NCBI RefSeq assembly: GCF_950295315.1
Contig: NC_080175.1
Coordinates: forward strand, 89,614,161 to 89,678,160
Length of the DNA: 64,000 nt
Source of the DNA: Erinaceus europaeus
Taxonomy: Eukaryota > Chordata > Mammalia > Eulipotyphla > Erinaceidae
Reading direction: 5' to 3'
The notes under the pieces are model-generated. The model did no database searches and was not told the origin of the DNA. It saw only the letters and a program-made list of their open reading frames with translations. Below are positions 1-10,985 of this stretch, piece after piece (the first letter of the stretch is position 1; each line of letters opens with the position of its first letter). A program made the translations under genes and the position numbers.

Positions 1-2577
1 CCAATGGAACAGAATTTAAAACCCAGAACTAAACCCCCACACCTATGGGCATCTAATCTTTGAGCCCAAAGTATTAAATTGAGGAAGGAGGTTTTCTTCA
101 ATAAATGGTGCTGGGGAAACTGGCTTAAAACATGCAGAAGAATGAAACTGAACCACCTTATCTCACCAGAAATAAAAACTATCTCCAAATGGATCAAAGA
201 CCTGGATGTCAGACCGGAAACTATCAAATACTTAGCAGAAAACATTGGTGGAACACTTTCCCACCTAAACTTCAAGGATATCTTTGATGATATAAACCCA
301 ATTGCAAGGAAGACTAAAGCAGAAACAAATCAATGAAACCACATAAAATAGAAAAGTTTCTTCACAGCCAAAGAAATTATCACACAAAGAGACGCCTCAC
401 AGAATGGGAGAATATCTTCACATGCCATACATCAGACAAGAGACTAATCACCAAAATATACAAAGAGATCAGAAAACTTAGCAAAAAAAAGGAAATGACC
501 CCATTCAAAAATGGGCAGAAGATATGAACAGAACATTCACTACAGAAGAGATCCAGAAGGCTAACAGCCACATGAAAAATTGTTCCAGTTCGCTGATTGT
601 CAGAGAAATGCAAATAAAGACAACACTGAGATAACACCTCACCCCTGTGAGAATGGTATACATCAAAAAGAACAGCAGCAACAAATGCTAGAGAGGCTGT
701 GGGGACAGAGGAACCCTTCTGAACTGCTGGTGGGAATGTAAATTGGTCCAATCTCTGTGAAGAGCAGTCTGTAGAACTCTCACAGGGCTAGACATGGAAC
801 TTCCATATGACCCAGTAATTCCTCTCTTGAGGATATATCCCAAGGACTACATAACTCCCAACCAAAATGACATATGTATACCTCTGTTCATAGCAGCAAA
901 ATTCGTAATAGCTAAAACTTGGAAGCAACCCAGGGGCCCAACAACAGATGAATGGCTGAGAAAGCTGTGGTATATATACACAATGGAATTCTATGCAGCT
1001 ATTAAGAACAATAAACCCACCTTCTCTGACCCATCTTGGATGGAGCTAGAAGGAATTATGTTAAGTGAGCTAAACCAGAAAGATAAAGATGAGTATGGGA
1101 TGATCCAACTCATCAACAGAAGTTTAGAAAGAATAGAAAGGGAAACTAAAAGCAGGATTTGACTAAATCAGAAGTAGGGCACCAAAGTAAAAACCCTGGG
1201 GTGAGGGTGAGGGTGAATATTTAGCTTCCCGGGGGGTCTGGTGGGGCTGGGGGGTGGATGGGATGGACAGTCTTTTGGTGGTTCGGAATGGTGTTTATGT
1301 ACACTCCTATTAACTTGTAGTCATATAAATTACAATTTAATTAATATGAGAGGGGAAATATATTGTATTTCTCAAACTTTTAACATAGAGACTGAGTCTT
1401 TTTAATACATAGGCTGAGTCTTTGATTTGTTGACTCTCTCAAAACCTAGACCAGGGAGAACAGAAGCAACTGGTGGCATAGCTATATACAAATAATGTCA
1501 AAGGACATAAATTATGGTGATGTTGGGTATTATATAGCAAATCTTAACAAAAGGATTTTTCAAATTTAACCCAATTACCAAATAATGTGATTATAACAGT
1601 AACTATCTATTGTCTTCTTGAACCCTAAGACAGCAGGAACCTCACAGTTCCACTACAGAGCCTATATTTCCCAAAAAAAACACCCTTTTGTGCCCCCCCC
1701 CCCCAATAGGAACTTGCCCTCAACTTGGATCAACAATAGTAGAGAATGTTCCATCCTCCTAAGGGAGGATGGACACTATTCTATATGCTACACTTGAAGA
1801 AGATGGGTTGATATTGGGGCAGCTTAGAATGTTCCTATTCATAACCACAGAATGTGAGCTCAGATCTAAAGGGATGCAGAGGTCACATAGGCTTCTAAGC
1901 TGAATATGGGCCCCAGACCAAATCAAATTGATGGGGTTTACAGTCAACAATATTTATACCCTTTACTCATATTAGGGAGCTACTCTCTTCCCTGATTCAG
2001 CTTTCTGTCCTTTTTACAGCCATGGCATCACCTCCCCAGATAATAACTTGGATCCACCTGCATATCAGATCTCAGGCTCAGAAAAAAAGAAAAAAAAAAC
2101 AATCCTAGTATAGCTACAGGCTCTTTGAAATATAACTAAAATACACCTACTAGCTATCTACAAAGGGTTTTAGGTCCACGACTGGTCAACGATTTGTTTG
2201 GCTTTGTATGTTAACTCTCTTTTCAGCCACCAGGTTCCAGATGCTAGCATGATGTCAACCAGACTTCCGTGGACAGACAACCCCACCAATGTGTGCTAGA
2301 GCTCTGCTTCCCCAGAGACTAGGGAAAGAAAGAGGCAGGCTGGGAGTATGGATGGACCAGTCAATGCCCATGTTCAGTGGGGAAGCAATTACAGAAGCCA
2401 GACCTTCCACCTTCTGCATCCCCCATGACCTTGGGTTCATACTCCCAGAGGGATAAAGAATAGGAAAGCTATCAGGGGAGGGGATGGGATAAGGAGATGT
2501 GGTGGTGGGAACTGTTTGGAGTTGTACCCCTCTTATCCTATGGTTTTGTTAATGTCTGCTTTTTTTAATAAATAAAT
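1..2577 (+). mobile_element. L1 retrotransposon, 3' half (ORF2 end plus 3' UTR)
   Basis: The window opens inside L1 ORF2, and the same sequence recurs at 47.1-48.3 kb. ORF2 ends near 1162. A long 3' UTR of about 1.4 kb follows and finishes at an A-rich tail near 2560-2577. The end of the UTR carries the GGTGGTGGGAATTGT-type terminal block shared with the L1 3' ends at 24.6, 43.6, 49.5, 54.2 and 62.1 kb. The middle of the UTR (about 1690-2110) is of the older type A module, also seen at 23.8 and 61.3 kb. A C12 run sits at 1693-1704. The 5' boundary lies outside the window. Confidence 0.93.
79..1162 (+). pseudogene. L1 ORF2 C-terminal region, broken
   Basis: This is the C-terminal part of the L1 ORF2 protein (endonuclease/reverse transcriptase), downstream of the RT domain. 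Open pieces lie in three frames (79-336, 333-527, 794-1162), so several frameshifts and stops separate them. The first piece has the conserved FNKWCWGNW and [17 protein letters not shown] segments. The last has [25 protein letters not shown] and DEYGMIQLINRS, which lie at the end of ORF2 in younger copies here. The C-terminal Cys/His segment is still readable between pieces, but its first Cys codon is followed by a stop where young copies have Trp. It is clearly non-functional and older than the copies at 44.8 and 54.1 kb. Confidence 0.9.
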
Positions 2578-2629
2578 AAAATGGATGAGATGGTGAAAAA
2601 AAGAATAGAAAAGGTAGGAAAAGGTAGGA

Positions 2630-2755
2630 AATAGGGGATGGGATGGGATACAGAGTTCAGGTGGTGGGAATTGTGTAAAGTTGTACCCCTCTTATCCTAT
2701 GGTTTTGTCAGTGTTTCCTTTTTATAAATAAATAAATTAAAATATTAAAAATAAA
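2630..2755 (+). mobile_element. Second L1 3' terminus, short
   Basis: Directly after the first L1 tail there is another copy of the L1 3' terminal block (GGTGGTGGGAATTGTGT, then ACCCCTCTTATCC, then an A-rich AAATAAATAAAT tail). Only about 120 bp are present, so it is either a heavily 5'-truncated second insertion or a duplication of the L1 end. Confidence 0.75.
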
Positions 2756-3794
2756 TAAAAAATAAGAAAAGAAACTGCAATAAATAAGAAGACCCTCTCA
2801 AAAATAAATTTTGTGCTTCATGCTTTTAAGATTGTTATTCCAAAGAGAATTGGAGATTAACACAACAACAACAACAAAAGACCCAGTGTTTAGACTTTGT
2901 AATTAACTTGCTTTGTAATTCTATGTCACAAGAGTCTCTAATTATCAGAAATCACCTTTTACTCTTGACTATGTTTCTGTAATATCTATGAATTCTAACA
3001 CTCGTGCCACCCTTATTTCACATTACTAGGTAAATTTCTGTGGTGAGAGAATCTAGTAAAGTGACTTTGGAGATTAACATTTAAAATGTGACTTGCTGTT
3101 TATAGTTTATCCTAGAAGACGAAGGTTACAGTTCACTGAGTTGGAACTATACTACTGTTAATCTTATTGAATGATCACATTGTTGGTGTTATGGCAATAT
3201 CTTTTTACAGTAACTGAAGAAATATTTCTTCAGATACAATTTCTGAGGCATATTTATGTTTTCTATGTATTTCTTAGGCCACCACTTTCTGATGTAGACA
3301 ATACAGATTAATACAGTTTAGCAATGACTTGGCATTAAGGATTGTCCTTGAACAAAAAAATAAATAACATAAAAAAATCTTTTGCTTAAAGTCTTGACTT
3401 CTAATGTAGAAATAAATGGTACAGAGTCAGACCAAAAAATCATACAACAAAATAGTAGAGAAAAATTCTAACTATATATTGAAATTGAAATTCTAGACCT
3501 TTAAGGAAATTTACTGGGAAGTTTATGACTAACTAAACCCACTTGTATATTAGGATAAAAAAATTATATTTAAATGTTTTTTTTAAGCTTATCATCAAGA
3601 TGCTTAGTTTTAAATAGACAATCATTTGACGTTCTTAACTTGTCAACTGTTATTCATTATGTCAGTCATGAGACATTTTAATGTTACTGATTTAAAACAT
3701 CATAAATTTAAATCTTAAAGGTCATTCCTTGAATCCAGAAACATTGGACAAATTGAAATGAACACTAAGATATGAAATTTATTTTTTAAGATTT
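2756..3794. other. AT-rich unique sequence
   Basis: I recognise no repeat family, exon or RNA gene in this stretch. It holds only short A/T runs. No open frame has coding character. Confidence 0.5.
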
Positions 3795-4067
3795 TTTAAG
3801 ATTTATTTCTTTTTACTTGCCCTTGTTTATTGTTGTTGCAGTTATTATTGTTGTTGGTGCCGTTGCTGTTGGATAGGACAGAGAAAAATGGAGAGAAGAG
3901 GGGAAGACAGAGAGGGGGAGAGAAAGATAGAACTGCAGAACTGCTTCACCGCTTGTGAAGTGACTCACCTGTAGGTGCGGAGCTGAGCGCTCAAACCGGT
4001 ATCCTTGTGCAGGTCCTTGCGCTTTGCGCCACATGCTCTTAACCCATTGTGCTATCACCCAACTCCC
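3795..4067 (-). mobile_element. SINE family A, near full length
   Basis: Family A is a tRNA-derived SINE. Read on the minus strand it starts with a GGGAGT head and a tRNA-like A box (TAGCGCAGCGGG in good copies) and B box (GGTTCGAGCC). A body follows with CACCTGCAGGGGAGTCGCTTC, then a pyrimidine-rich region and an AAC/AAT-rich tail with CAACAAAAGGG. The A and B boxes are internal RNA polymerase III promoter elements. This copy is reversed, with its tail at 3795-3850 and its head at about 4067. Confidence 0.88.
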
Positions 4068-4237
4068 AAAATATGAAATTTAAAAGGCATTTGTGGGATG
4101 TCACATTTACTTTTGTTTAAAGGGACAGAGAAAATTAACATAAGATGCAAAATTATCCAGAGGTATGACATGTATTTAGTAAAAGTAATTTTCATAATTT
4201 TCAAGCCATGTCATTGAAAAAAAAACAAAACATGGAT

Positions 4238-4400
4238 TCCAGGCAGTTGTGCATCTAGTTTAGTTCAAATGTTATAATGCGCACAGACCAAGGGTCAAGC
4301 TCCAGGTCTCCACCTACTTGGCAGCTTCATTAGTACTTTTCTGCCCACTCTGTATTCATTTACCCTCTCAATATCTCTGTCTAAATAAATACATAAGTAA
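4238..4400 (+). mobile_element. SINE family B, degraded
   Basis: Family B is the second tRNA-derived SINE here. Its head is GGCCAGGTGGTGGCGCACC-like, with GCACATGTTACAATGC, then CCCCACCTGCAGGGGGAAAG, and a CCAATAAATAAA end. This copy keeps a weak head, the CCACCTAC segment and a TAAATAAATA end, with substantial divergence. Confidence 0.65.
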
Positions 4401-5884
4401 ATAAACTACCATAAGTTAATTGGGTTCCTATATGTATTAGAGAACTCTATTGAAACAAAGTTTCCTCTCTCCATCCTATTCTTTTCTTAAATAAACACTT
4501 CTTCCCTTCTACTTTACACAGTAACTCTACCAGACAAAGTTTGGTGTTGAGAAAAGTCTTGAAATGTGTTATCTCTATTTTCTCATAACCCTGAGTTAGA
4601 TCCAAAAGAGTGGAGATGTAAAATGCACAGACATAGTTAAGTTGCCAAGGCGGGAAGAGGGGTAGGAGAGGATTCAGGAGCAGACTAAGTGGCGTTGAGT
4701 GTAGTGTGATATCATGTAATTTGAGAGAGGTGAAATGCTTCAATTAAAACATATATGGTCTTGCTAACCAATATAACCCCAGTACAGCCAATAACATAAA
4801 GTCAGTTGAAAATTAAGTACATAAACTTCCCTCTGGTACTCTAAGATGTTTTAGATCAAAGAGTTTCCACACTGGCATGGCATAGAAATAGTAGAGTAAT
4901 TATAATAGAGGTCTCTTCAAAGATAGAATAGACATATTTCCCATGCTTCTGGAAAAGTTTTATGATGAAAAAGGTAGAAAGACAAGACTCAAGAGTCTTG
5001 CATTTAGGCCTATTCGGAAATTCTGAATTACTGAATTACATTTGAAATGATCAAAATGCAAGATCTTAATATGCAATACCAATAGAGAGTTCTTTTGTTG
5101 TTCTCAGTAGAGATTCAGAAACCAAGACAATTTTCAGAATCTATATATATGGCTTAATATTTTACCTGGTACTTCAACCATTGCATATTTCATACTATTG
5201 CCTATGTTAAATGATTTCTCTCCCAATTCTTTTATCTTTTTTATTAAGATAGTATTTGCAAAGGAAATATAAGGGAGAGATGCTAGATGGCCAATTATGA
5301 GAATTATGACTTACTTTTCAACAGGGGATGAAAAATCTCTTTTTTCTCTGGTTATTTATGCACTAGTATATATGTTCATCTCTATGTTCATTTTCTCTCA
5401 TGCTTCAGACTTGCTATTAAATTAAATCTTCAACAACAGGAAATTCTACAATATGAAATATAAGTATTATTATTCTCAAAACTCTGATATGTCAGATATC
5501 AAATTGTCTCTTCAGGACAAAAGAGAGAGAGAAAAAACAAGCCTAGAGAGGAATTAGGGAAATCAACAGAAAAGCACAACTGGCTATCAAGTGGTTTATA
5601 GATTGCATAGAGATAAGATATTAAAAATGTTGATACCTATGTAATCACATTGTGTTATATAATATCTCTGAACTACAAATGATGTGGAATACATGTGAGT
5701 ATATTTAACAGTGGTTAAGTCCTGTAGTGTAATCATATTTAAAATGATACTAATTATAAAGTTACATTTTTGGTAATTAGATTATAAAACACATAGAAAA
5801 TTTCTGTCCTCCACAATGACAATAGGTAAGTTGTTTGGTTTCTAATAAAGGAAAGAAAATAAGTACTACTGGTGTTTTATTGAT
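4401..5884. other. AT-rich unique sequence
   Basis: I see no repeat copy or coding signal here. The longest reverse-frame ORF (4447-4743) overlaps the family B tail and has no recognisable domain. Confidence 0.5.
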
Positions 5885-6092
5885 AATTTTCTTATGCTGC
5901 TTTTAAATCTTTTTTTCTTTGTCATCCCTAGGGCTTCACCACCTTGGGTTAACTTTTGCAGACAAAAACAGAAAGACAGGGAGACTAAATCCCACTACTG
6001 ACACTTCTTCCAGTGTGGGGAGTTGAACATGATCTTGGGTCACATGAACAGCAAAGCATCACTTTATCAAAGTGAGATATATTGCTGGCCTA
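5885..6092 (-). mobile_element. Old SINE (family D type), reversed
   Basis: On the minus strand this shows a tRNA-SINE-like head with GCTTTG near 6050, a GTTCAAC segment, and a region complementary to the (C)TCTCCCTGTCTTTCTG stretch. Family D covers the diverged SINE copies here that fit neither A, B nor C. Confidence 0.55.
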
Positions 6093-6496
6093 TAACTTTT
6101 ATTGATACTGGAATATACATATATATATATATAATAGAGTTTAAAGATATGTGATTTTTTTTTGCTGGTTATACTGTATCTTCTTGATCCACAATGTTAC
6201 TTTCTACATTAAATAACAAAAGATCTTACTATAGGAAAGACATCTCAGCCTGTTAATTAGTAACAACATGAATTACTAAGGTCCCAAACCAAAGGATATG
6301 AGTGTTTATATAAATAGTAAAATCATAAGTTACAAGAAAAATAATAGAGGTTATTAGCTGAGAATGAGTTAATCATCATTTCTGCTTATAATTTCCTGAA
6401 TCATATGATTACCATAATACAAGTCATGAAGTTCAGCATTATTATGATTTTTCCATAATCCTTATAGTGAATCAGTATAATAAAATATGTAAAACT
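6093..6496. other. Unique AT-rich sequence with short AT repeat
   Basis: An (AT)n run lies at 6116-6132. Nothing else is recognisable. Confidence 0.5.
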
Positions 6497-6755
6497 GGGA
6501 GTCGGCTAGCGCCAAGTGCAAGGACCAGAGTAAGGACCCCAGTTCAAGCCCCCGGCTCCCCACCTACAGGGGAGTCGCTCCACAGGCACTGAAGCAGGTC
6601 TGCAGGTGTCTGTCTTCTCAACCCCTCTCTGTCTCGCCTCCTCTCTCCATTTCTCTCTGTCCTATCTAACAACAATGACATCAATAACAACAACAATGAT
6701 AACTACAACAATAAAACAAGGGCAACAAAAGGGAAAATTAAATAAATATTTTAAA
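6497..6755 (+). mobile_element. SINE family A, slightly shortened head
   Basis: The copy begins GGGAGTCGG and lacks part of the A-box region. It then runs through GGAGTCGCTCCACAGGCAC and the CTCTCTGTCC stretch to an AACAACAA and GGGCAACAAAAGGG tail followed by AAATAAAT. Confidence 0.9.
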
Positions 6756-7495
6756 AAATTTAAAAAATATGTAAAACTTTAGAAATAAAAGATTAAGAAA
6801 ATGGACAAGCATCTTCCCTGGAGTCCATGAGGCTAGTGACTGTATTTTTCTTGATGACTGCTGTCATTCTTTTTCGTACCATATAATCTGGTACAAGTTA
6901 GGTACGGAGATAAAACATGTTTGAATCATGGAACTAAGATGGCATTTCCTCAGATATAAAGTGTACATATTTTCTAAACTTGAAGCACTTTAAATCATTG
7001 TTGGTTGATAATAAAGACATGGTGTTCCCATGGTTTGTACATGCACAATAGGCCATATCACCAGTTTGGGAATGAAATAATAGAAATAATAGTGAAGTTT
7101 TTTCAAGCAATATTATCACTAATATTCTTGAGGGTAAGACAACTCATATTAATTATAAATGTCAATAACTCTGAGGAGTTATGTAATTTCATAGACCAGG
7201 GAGAGCTCTTACTTTAGAAAGTCAAATATTTTTCAAACTTTGATGCTTATATATGCAATATGTAGGTATATATATGCTATATATTTATAACTTATTTGTA
7301 CCTACCCAAACCTTCTATACATGATTATATACAATAGGATACACAATAACTTAATAATGTATATATTGGCATTTTGGATTTCTTAAATTAATTCTTATTT
7401 CATGTGTACGAAAAGTAAAGTAATTCTTAAGGGGGGGATTTAAAAGTGAAGGGTTTTAATAAAGTTTTCATCTGTTAAGTTGTTTTGTTTTTTTT
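6756..7495. other. AT-rich unique sequence
   Basis: No repeat or gene is recognised. Open frames on both strands near 7005-7217 overlap each other and match no family I know. Confidence 0.5.
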
Positions 7496-7737
7496 TCCCA
7501 CCTGGGTGACTGCTTGGGCTCTGAGGGTGGTCATTTTGTTTTCCTTTTTTCCTTTGATAGTATAGAGGAAAGTTAAAAGAGGAGGAGAGAGAGAGTGAGA
7601 AAGAAAGAGTGAAACCTGTAGTACTTGCTTTACTGCTTGTGAAGCTTTCCCACTGCAGGTGGGAATGAAGTCTCAAACCTGTGTCCTTGTATATGATAAT
7701 GAGAGCACTTAACCAGGTGCACTGACACCCAAGCCCC
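7496..7737 (-). mobile_element. SINE family B, reversed, long 3' variant
   Basis: The minus strand reads GGGGC, CACCTGGTTAAG-like, CCCACCTGCAGTGGG, CACAAGCAGTAAAG. A purine-rich tract on the plus strand (7565-7612) and the extra 3' domain (GAGCCC..AGCAGTCACCCAGG) follow. Confidence 0.8.
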
Positions 7738-7741
7738 ACTG

Positions 7742-7790
7742 TAGTTGATATTATTATTATCATCATAATCATTATTATTATTATTATTTC
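7742..7790. repeat. (ATT)n microsatellite
   Basis: Imperfect ATT repeats, interrupted by ATC units, lie between two reversed SINEs. They probably arose from the SINE tail at 7795. Confidence 0.85.
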
Positions 7791-7794
7791 ATTT

Positions 7795-8062
7795 ATTTGT
7801 CCCCAGAGCTATCAGTGCCTGCACTAGGAACCCACTGCTCCTGGAGGCCATTTTTTCCACTTTATTGGCTAGGACAGAAAGAAATTGATAGAGGAGGGGG
7901 AGATAGAGAGGAGAAGAGAAAGATAGACAATTGCAGACCTGATTCACTGTTTTTGAAACAATCCCCCTACAGATATGGAACCGGGAACTTGAACTGGCCT
8001 CCTTGTGCCAGTTCTTTGCTTCGAACCTTGTGTGTTTAACCTGGTGTGCTACCACCCAGCCC
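7795..8062 (-). mobile_element. SINE, reversed, long 3' variant
   Basis: On the minus strand it begins GGGGCTGGGTGGTAGCACACC, has a GGTTCAAG-like B box region, and ends with the extra domain (CCTCCAGGAGCAGTGGG, CAGGCACTGATAGCTCTGGGG). Open frames run on both strands across it (7789-8055 and 7797-8039), showing that these are repeat-derived and not genes. Confidence 0.85.
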
Positions 8063-8190
8063 CTTGGTATTAAATTTTAAAACGTGAAAAAGTATCATAG
8101 TAAATTAGTGAAATGAAGGATACAGAATTGATTATTAAATACCCACAATATCTGTGGATAAGTTCAGAAAAGCATGTTTAACAGTATAGG

Positions 8191-8455
8191 TGAGCGAGTC
8201 GGGTGGTAACACAGCAGGTCAAATGCACGTGGTGTGAAGCTCAAGGACCAGAATAAGGATCCAGGTTAGAGGCCCCGGCTCCCCACCTATAGGGGAGTCG
8301 CTTCACAGGCGGTGAAGCAGGTCTGCAGGTGTCTATCTTTCTCTCCCCCTCTGTCTTCCCCTCCTCTCTCCATTTCTCTCTGTCCTAACAATGACGAAAG
8401 CAATAATAACTACAACAAAAATAAAAAGGGCAACAAAAGGGAAAATAAATTAAAA
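8191..8455 (+). mobile_element. SINE family A, full length
   Basis: The head is GAGTCGGGTGGTAACACAGC. The body GGGGAGTCGCTTCACAGGCG is well conserved, and the tail is GGGCAACAAAAGGGAAAATAAAT. The ORF at 8312-8509 lies in it and is not a gene. Confidence 0.92.
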
Positions 8456-8574
8456 AGTTGTTTAAAAAATAGTACAGGTAAAACTGAATATCAACATACA
8501 AGTTTATGAACTTAATTCTATATTACTAGCTTTTCTGTTTCTTACATTTTCTTATAGCATATATGTTTTTAAGT

Positions 8575-8756
8575 ATCTTTTTAAATATTTTATTTGCTTT
8601 TAATAAAAGAGAGATGTGGAAAGAAAGGGAAAGAGGAAAGAGACCAGAGCACTGTTCAGTTATTGCTTATGGTGGTGCTGGAGACTGAACCTGGAACTTC
8701 ATGAGCCACAGGCACAAAATCCTTTTGCAAAACCACTGTGCTATCTCCTCAGCCCA
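8575..8756 (-). mobile_element. SINE family C, reversed
   Basis: Family C is a third tRNA-derived SINE with the plus-sense pattern GATAGCATAATGGTTATGCA, ACTCTCATGCC, GGTTCAATCCCC, CACCACCATAAGCCAGAGCT, GAGCAGTGCTCTGGT. Here the complement is seen (CCAGAGCACTGTTCAG, TTATGGTGGTGCTGG, GAGACTGAACC), ending in CTGTGCTATCTCCTCAGCCC. Confidence 0.85.
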
Positions 8757-9461
8757 ACTATACCATTGGTTTAAGGTCCATGGCTCAAAGATCTATGGTT
8801 AAAACTCATTTTGTATTTCTAGATGCAATAGAGTGGTATGAATATCCAAGTTTTACACCAAGACTAATATGCTCAAAAAAATAAATACATACGGTAGGTG
8901 AGAAATAAGAATATCTTGTGGGAAGGTAATGTACAGTTTAAATTTCTTGGCTCACCATATTGTATTCACTATTTTGCAAAATTTTCAAATACATGGAGGT
9001 TAAGCATCATATGTTCATTCATTTGATGCTCTATAGAATCTCTTGAGGGTAGATTTTACATTCTCCATTTTAATAACACTTGAATCAAGATTGAGACTGA
9101 AATTTAAATTTTAATATGAATTTCTCATAACATATTCTAATATGAATCATAATGCCAGTACACATATTCATCCCTTTACACCTTACTATATATACAAAAG
9201 TATTCACTAAAAATAAAATATTTTTTCAGTGATATGATCCATTTACTTATAGCATACATTCTCACCTCAGTTGTTTTTAAATTTTCTCCCAGCCAATCAA
9301 CTGACTTAAAATTTGGGGATTTTTTTTTCTTTTCAGATATTAAGGTATAGAAATACATCCAACTCTTCAGGATTTTATATATGGATATGGTCAAGGTCCT
9401 TAATATTTTATAACCTCAGCTCATGTGTTGGGAAATTAAGAAATTGAAAAAATATGTTTTA
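8757..9461. other. AT-rich unique sequence
   Basis: No repeat or coding feature is recognised. Confidence 0.5.
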
Positions 9462-9650
9462 GGACTGGCAAGACAGCTTATCTTACCTTGAAAGTTGCCT
9501 GCTTTGCTGTGCCCATGATCCAGTCCAGGCCTGGCCCTCCTCTCTCTAAAAACATCGGTGTGTGGTGGTATCACTTTCTCTGTCTCTGTGATGCTGTGTA
9601 TCCTCTTCTATCTGAAAAACATTTGTTGAGAATGATATCCCAGCCATGAC
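9462..9650 (+). mobile_element. Old SINE (family D)
   Basis: A tRNA-like head (ACTGGCAAGACAGCTTA) is followed by TTGCCTGCTTTGCTGTGCCC, CAGGCCTGGCCC and a TCTCTGTCTCTGTGATG tract. A similar copy lies at 41735. Confidence 0.6.
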
Positions 9651-10117
9651 TAAAACAGAAAAGTGTTTTATACATGTGCATCTACCAATCTCAAGTCTTT
9701 GAGATAAATTGCAACTTGTTCCCTTGATAAATCTTACCCACCTGTACTTTCCTCAAACATGCCTATTATAACAATGCTTCTCTGTTCATATTTAGAAATA
9801 GTATTAATTATAATGTTAATAATAACTTTACACTCCTGAGTAAAGTACTAAATTAAAAGATTGTAATATGTTGAAAGGAATCTCCGTACCAGATGGCTGT
9901 TCTCTCAGGAGCAAAGACCTGTCTACAAAATCAGCAAGGCTGACAATTTCCCTTTTTTCTTTGACCTCAGTTAATAAACTCTTGCTTCAACCTACTTTAA
10001 AAGATAAAGTTTCACAAATATTTCCCCTCCATTACTCTTCCATACTAGAGTCTATTCACAGTAAATTAGATTCTTTCATCTCATGGTAAGAAGTCGCTTT
10101 ATTTGCTAATCCTCATT
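9651..10117. other. AT-rich unique sequence, target of the 10.1-kb insertion
   Basis: No feature is recognised. The 73-codon frame at 9868-10089 has no known domain. Confidence 0.45.
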
Positions 10118-10128
10118 TGCTACAACTT
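10118..10128. repeat. Target-site duplication, left copy
   Basis: The 11-bp sequence TGCTACAACTT occurs here and again at 10975-10985, exactly bracketing the non-LTR element. Confidence 0.85.
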
Positions 10129-10974
10129 CTTCTTCTAGCGTTTGCCCTTCTTCCATAGCCAGTCAACAGCATCAGGTTGAGCCTGATGTAAAGTTTCGAG
10201 ACCTCCTTTGAATCTGGAGAGGTGGCAGTCGTTGACTATGTGGGTCATAGTCTGTCTGGAGCCGCAGGGGCAGTTCGGGTCGTCTCTGGCTCCCCAGCGA
10301 TGGAACATAGCGGCGCACCGGCCATGGCCTGTTCCATAGCGATTGAGGAGGGCCCGATCATAACGTGCTAGGTCAAAGCCGGGTTGACGCTTGCAGGGGT
10401 CTGTGATGAGGTGTTTGTTCTTGACCTCAGCTGACTGCCAACTCTGTTTCCAAGAGACTGGAACAGAGAAGATCAGTGTAGGCATAGGGGACCAGATTGA
10501 GTGACGATACGTCAAGCGTTGGACAGGATGGGCGAAGATCTTCGCGTATATTGGCAGGTCCGGTCAAGCATAGACGTGGGAAATGAACTTAGATGATGCC
10601 GCATCCCGACGAATATCTGGCGGGGCGATTTGTTGCTAAGAACTGGCAGCCATGGAACTGGGGTGGAACGGATGGTTCCAGAAATGATCCTCATGGAGGA
10701 ATATAATTTGGAGTCGACCAAGTGGACATGGGGGCTCCGGAACCATCCTGGGGCACAGTATTCTGCAGTGGAATAGCAGAATGCCAGAGATAATGATCGC
10801 AGTGTGGAAGCGCTCGCGCCCCACAAGGAGCTGGCCATTCTTGCACTGATGTGATTCCTCGCGCCCACCTTTGCTGCAGTTTTTATGAGATGTTTGTGAA
10901 ATGACAGGGTGCGATCAAGAGTAACGCCAAGATAGACTGGCTGGGCTTCATGCCGGATTCTTGTATCGCCAAGC
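10129..10974 (-). mobile_element. 5'-truncated non-LTR retrotransposon, jockey/CR1/RTE-like, not L1
   Basis: This block of about 846 bp stands out as GC-rich with many CpG sites between AT-rich flanks. Its minus strand encodes the end of a reverse transcriptase protein unrelated to the L1 copies here. Identical 11-bp direct repeats lie at both ends, as expected for target-primed reverse transcription. The 5' end is truncated within the RT domain. The 3' end lies only a few bases after the stop codon, with a short GAA-type tail. Seen: the motifs and the duplication. Known: YLGVTLD and a C-terminal CCHC knuckle occur in jockey/CR1/I/RTE-type elements. Inferred: a lineage foreign to most placental mammals, possibly horizontally acquired. 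The exact clade cannot be settled by eye. Confidence 0.88.
10135..10974 (-). pseudogene. Reverse transcriptase C-terminal part of the 10.1-kb non-LTR element
   Basis: Translated from 10974 downward, the frame shows YLGVTLDRTLSFHKHL (end of the RT palm/thumb region), then LWGASASTLRSLSLAFCYST, AEYCAPGW and STPVPWLPVLSN. A frameshift falls near 10622-10632, where two extra A residues seem to be present. The next frame reads APPDIRRDAASSKF and meets an in-frame TGA at 10566-10564. It then continues to LLNRYGTGHGRC, a CX1CX7HX4C zinc-knuckle-like motif (NCPCG..TMTHIVNDC), and the stop at 10135. Roughly 280 codons carry one frameshift and one stop, so the copy is dead but only moderately decayed. 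Domain order (RT thumb, then CCHC at the C-terminus) fits a single-ORF2-type protein of non-LTR elements. Confidence 0.87.
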
Positions 10975-10985
10975 TGCTACAACTT
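10975..10985. repeat. Target-site duplication, right copy
   Basis: TGCTACAACTT, identical to 10118-10128, at the truncated 5' end of the element. Confidence 0.85.

Noticed and set aside
10129..10974. Contamination of the assembly by parasite or other foreign DNA at the GC-rich block
   Set aside because: The exact 11-bp target duplication and 5' truncation show a retrotransposition event within host DNA.
10129..10974. A domesticated host gene derived from the reverse transcriptase
   Set aside because: The frame contains a stop and a frameshift and begins in mid-domain, with no sign of retained coding function.
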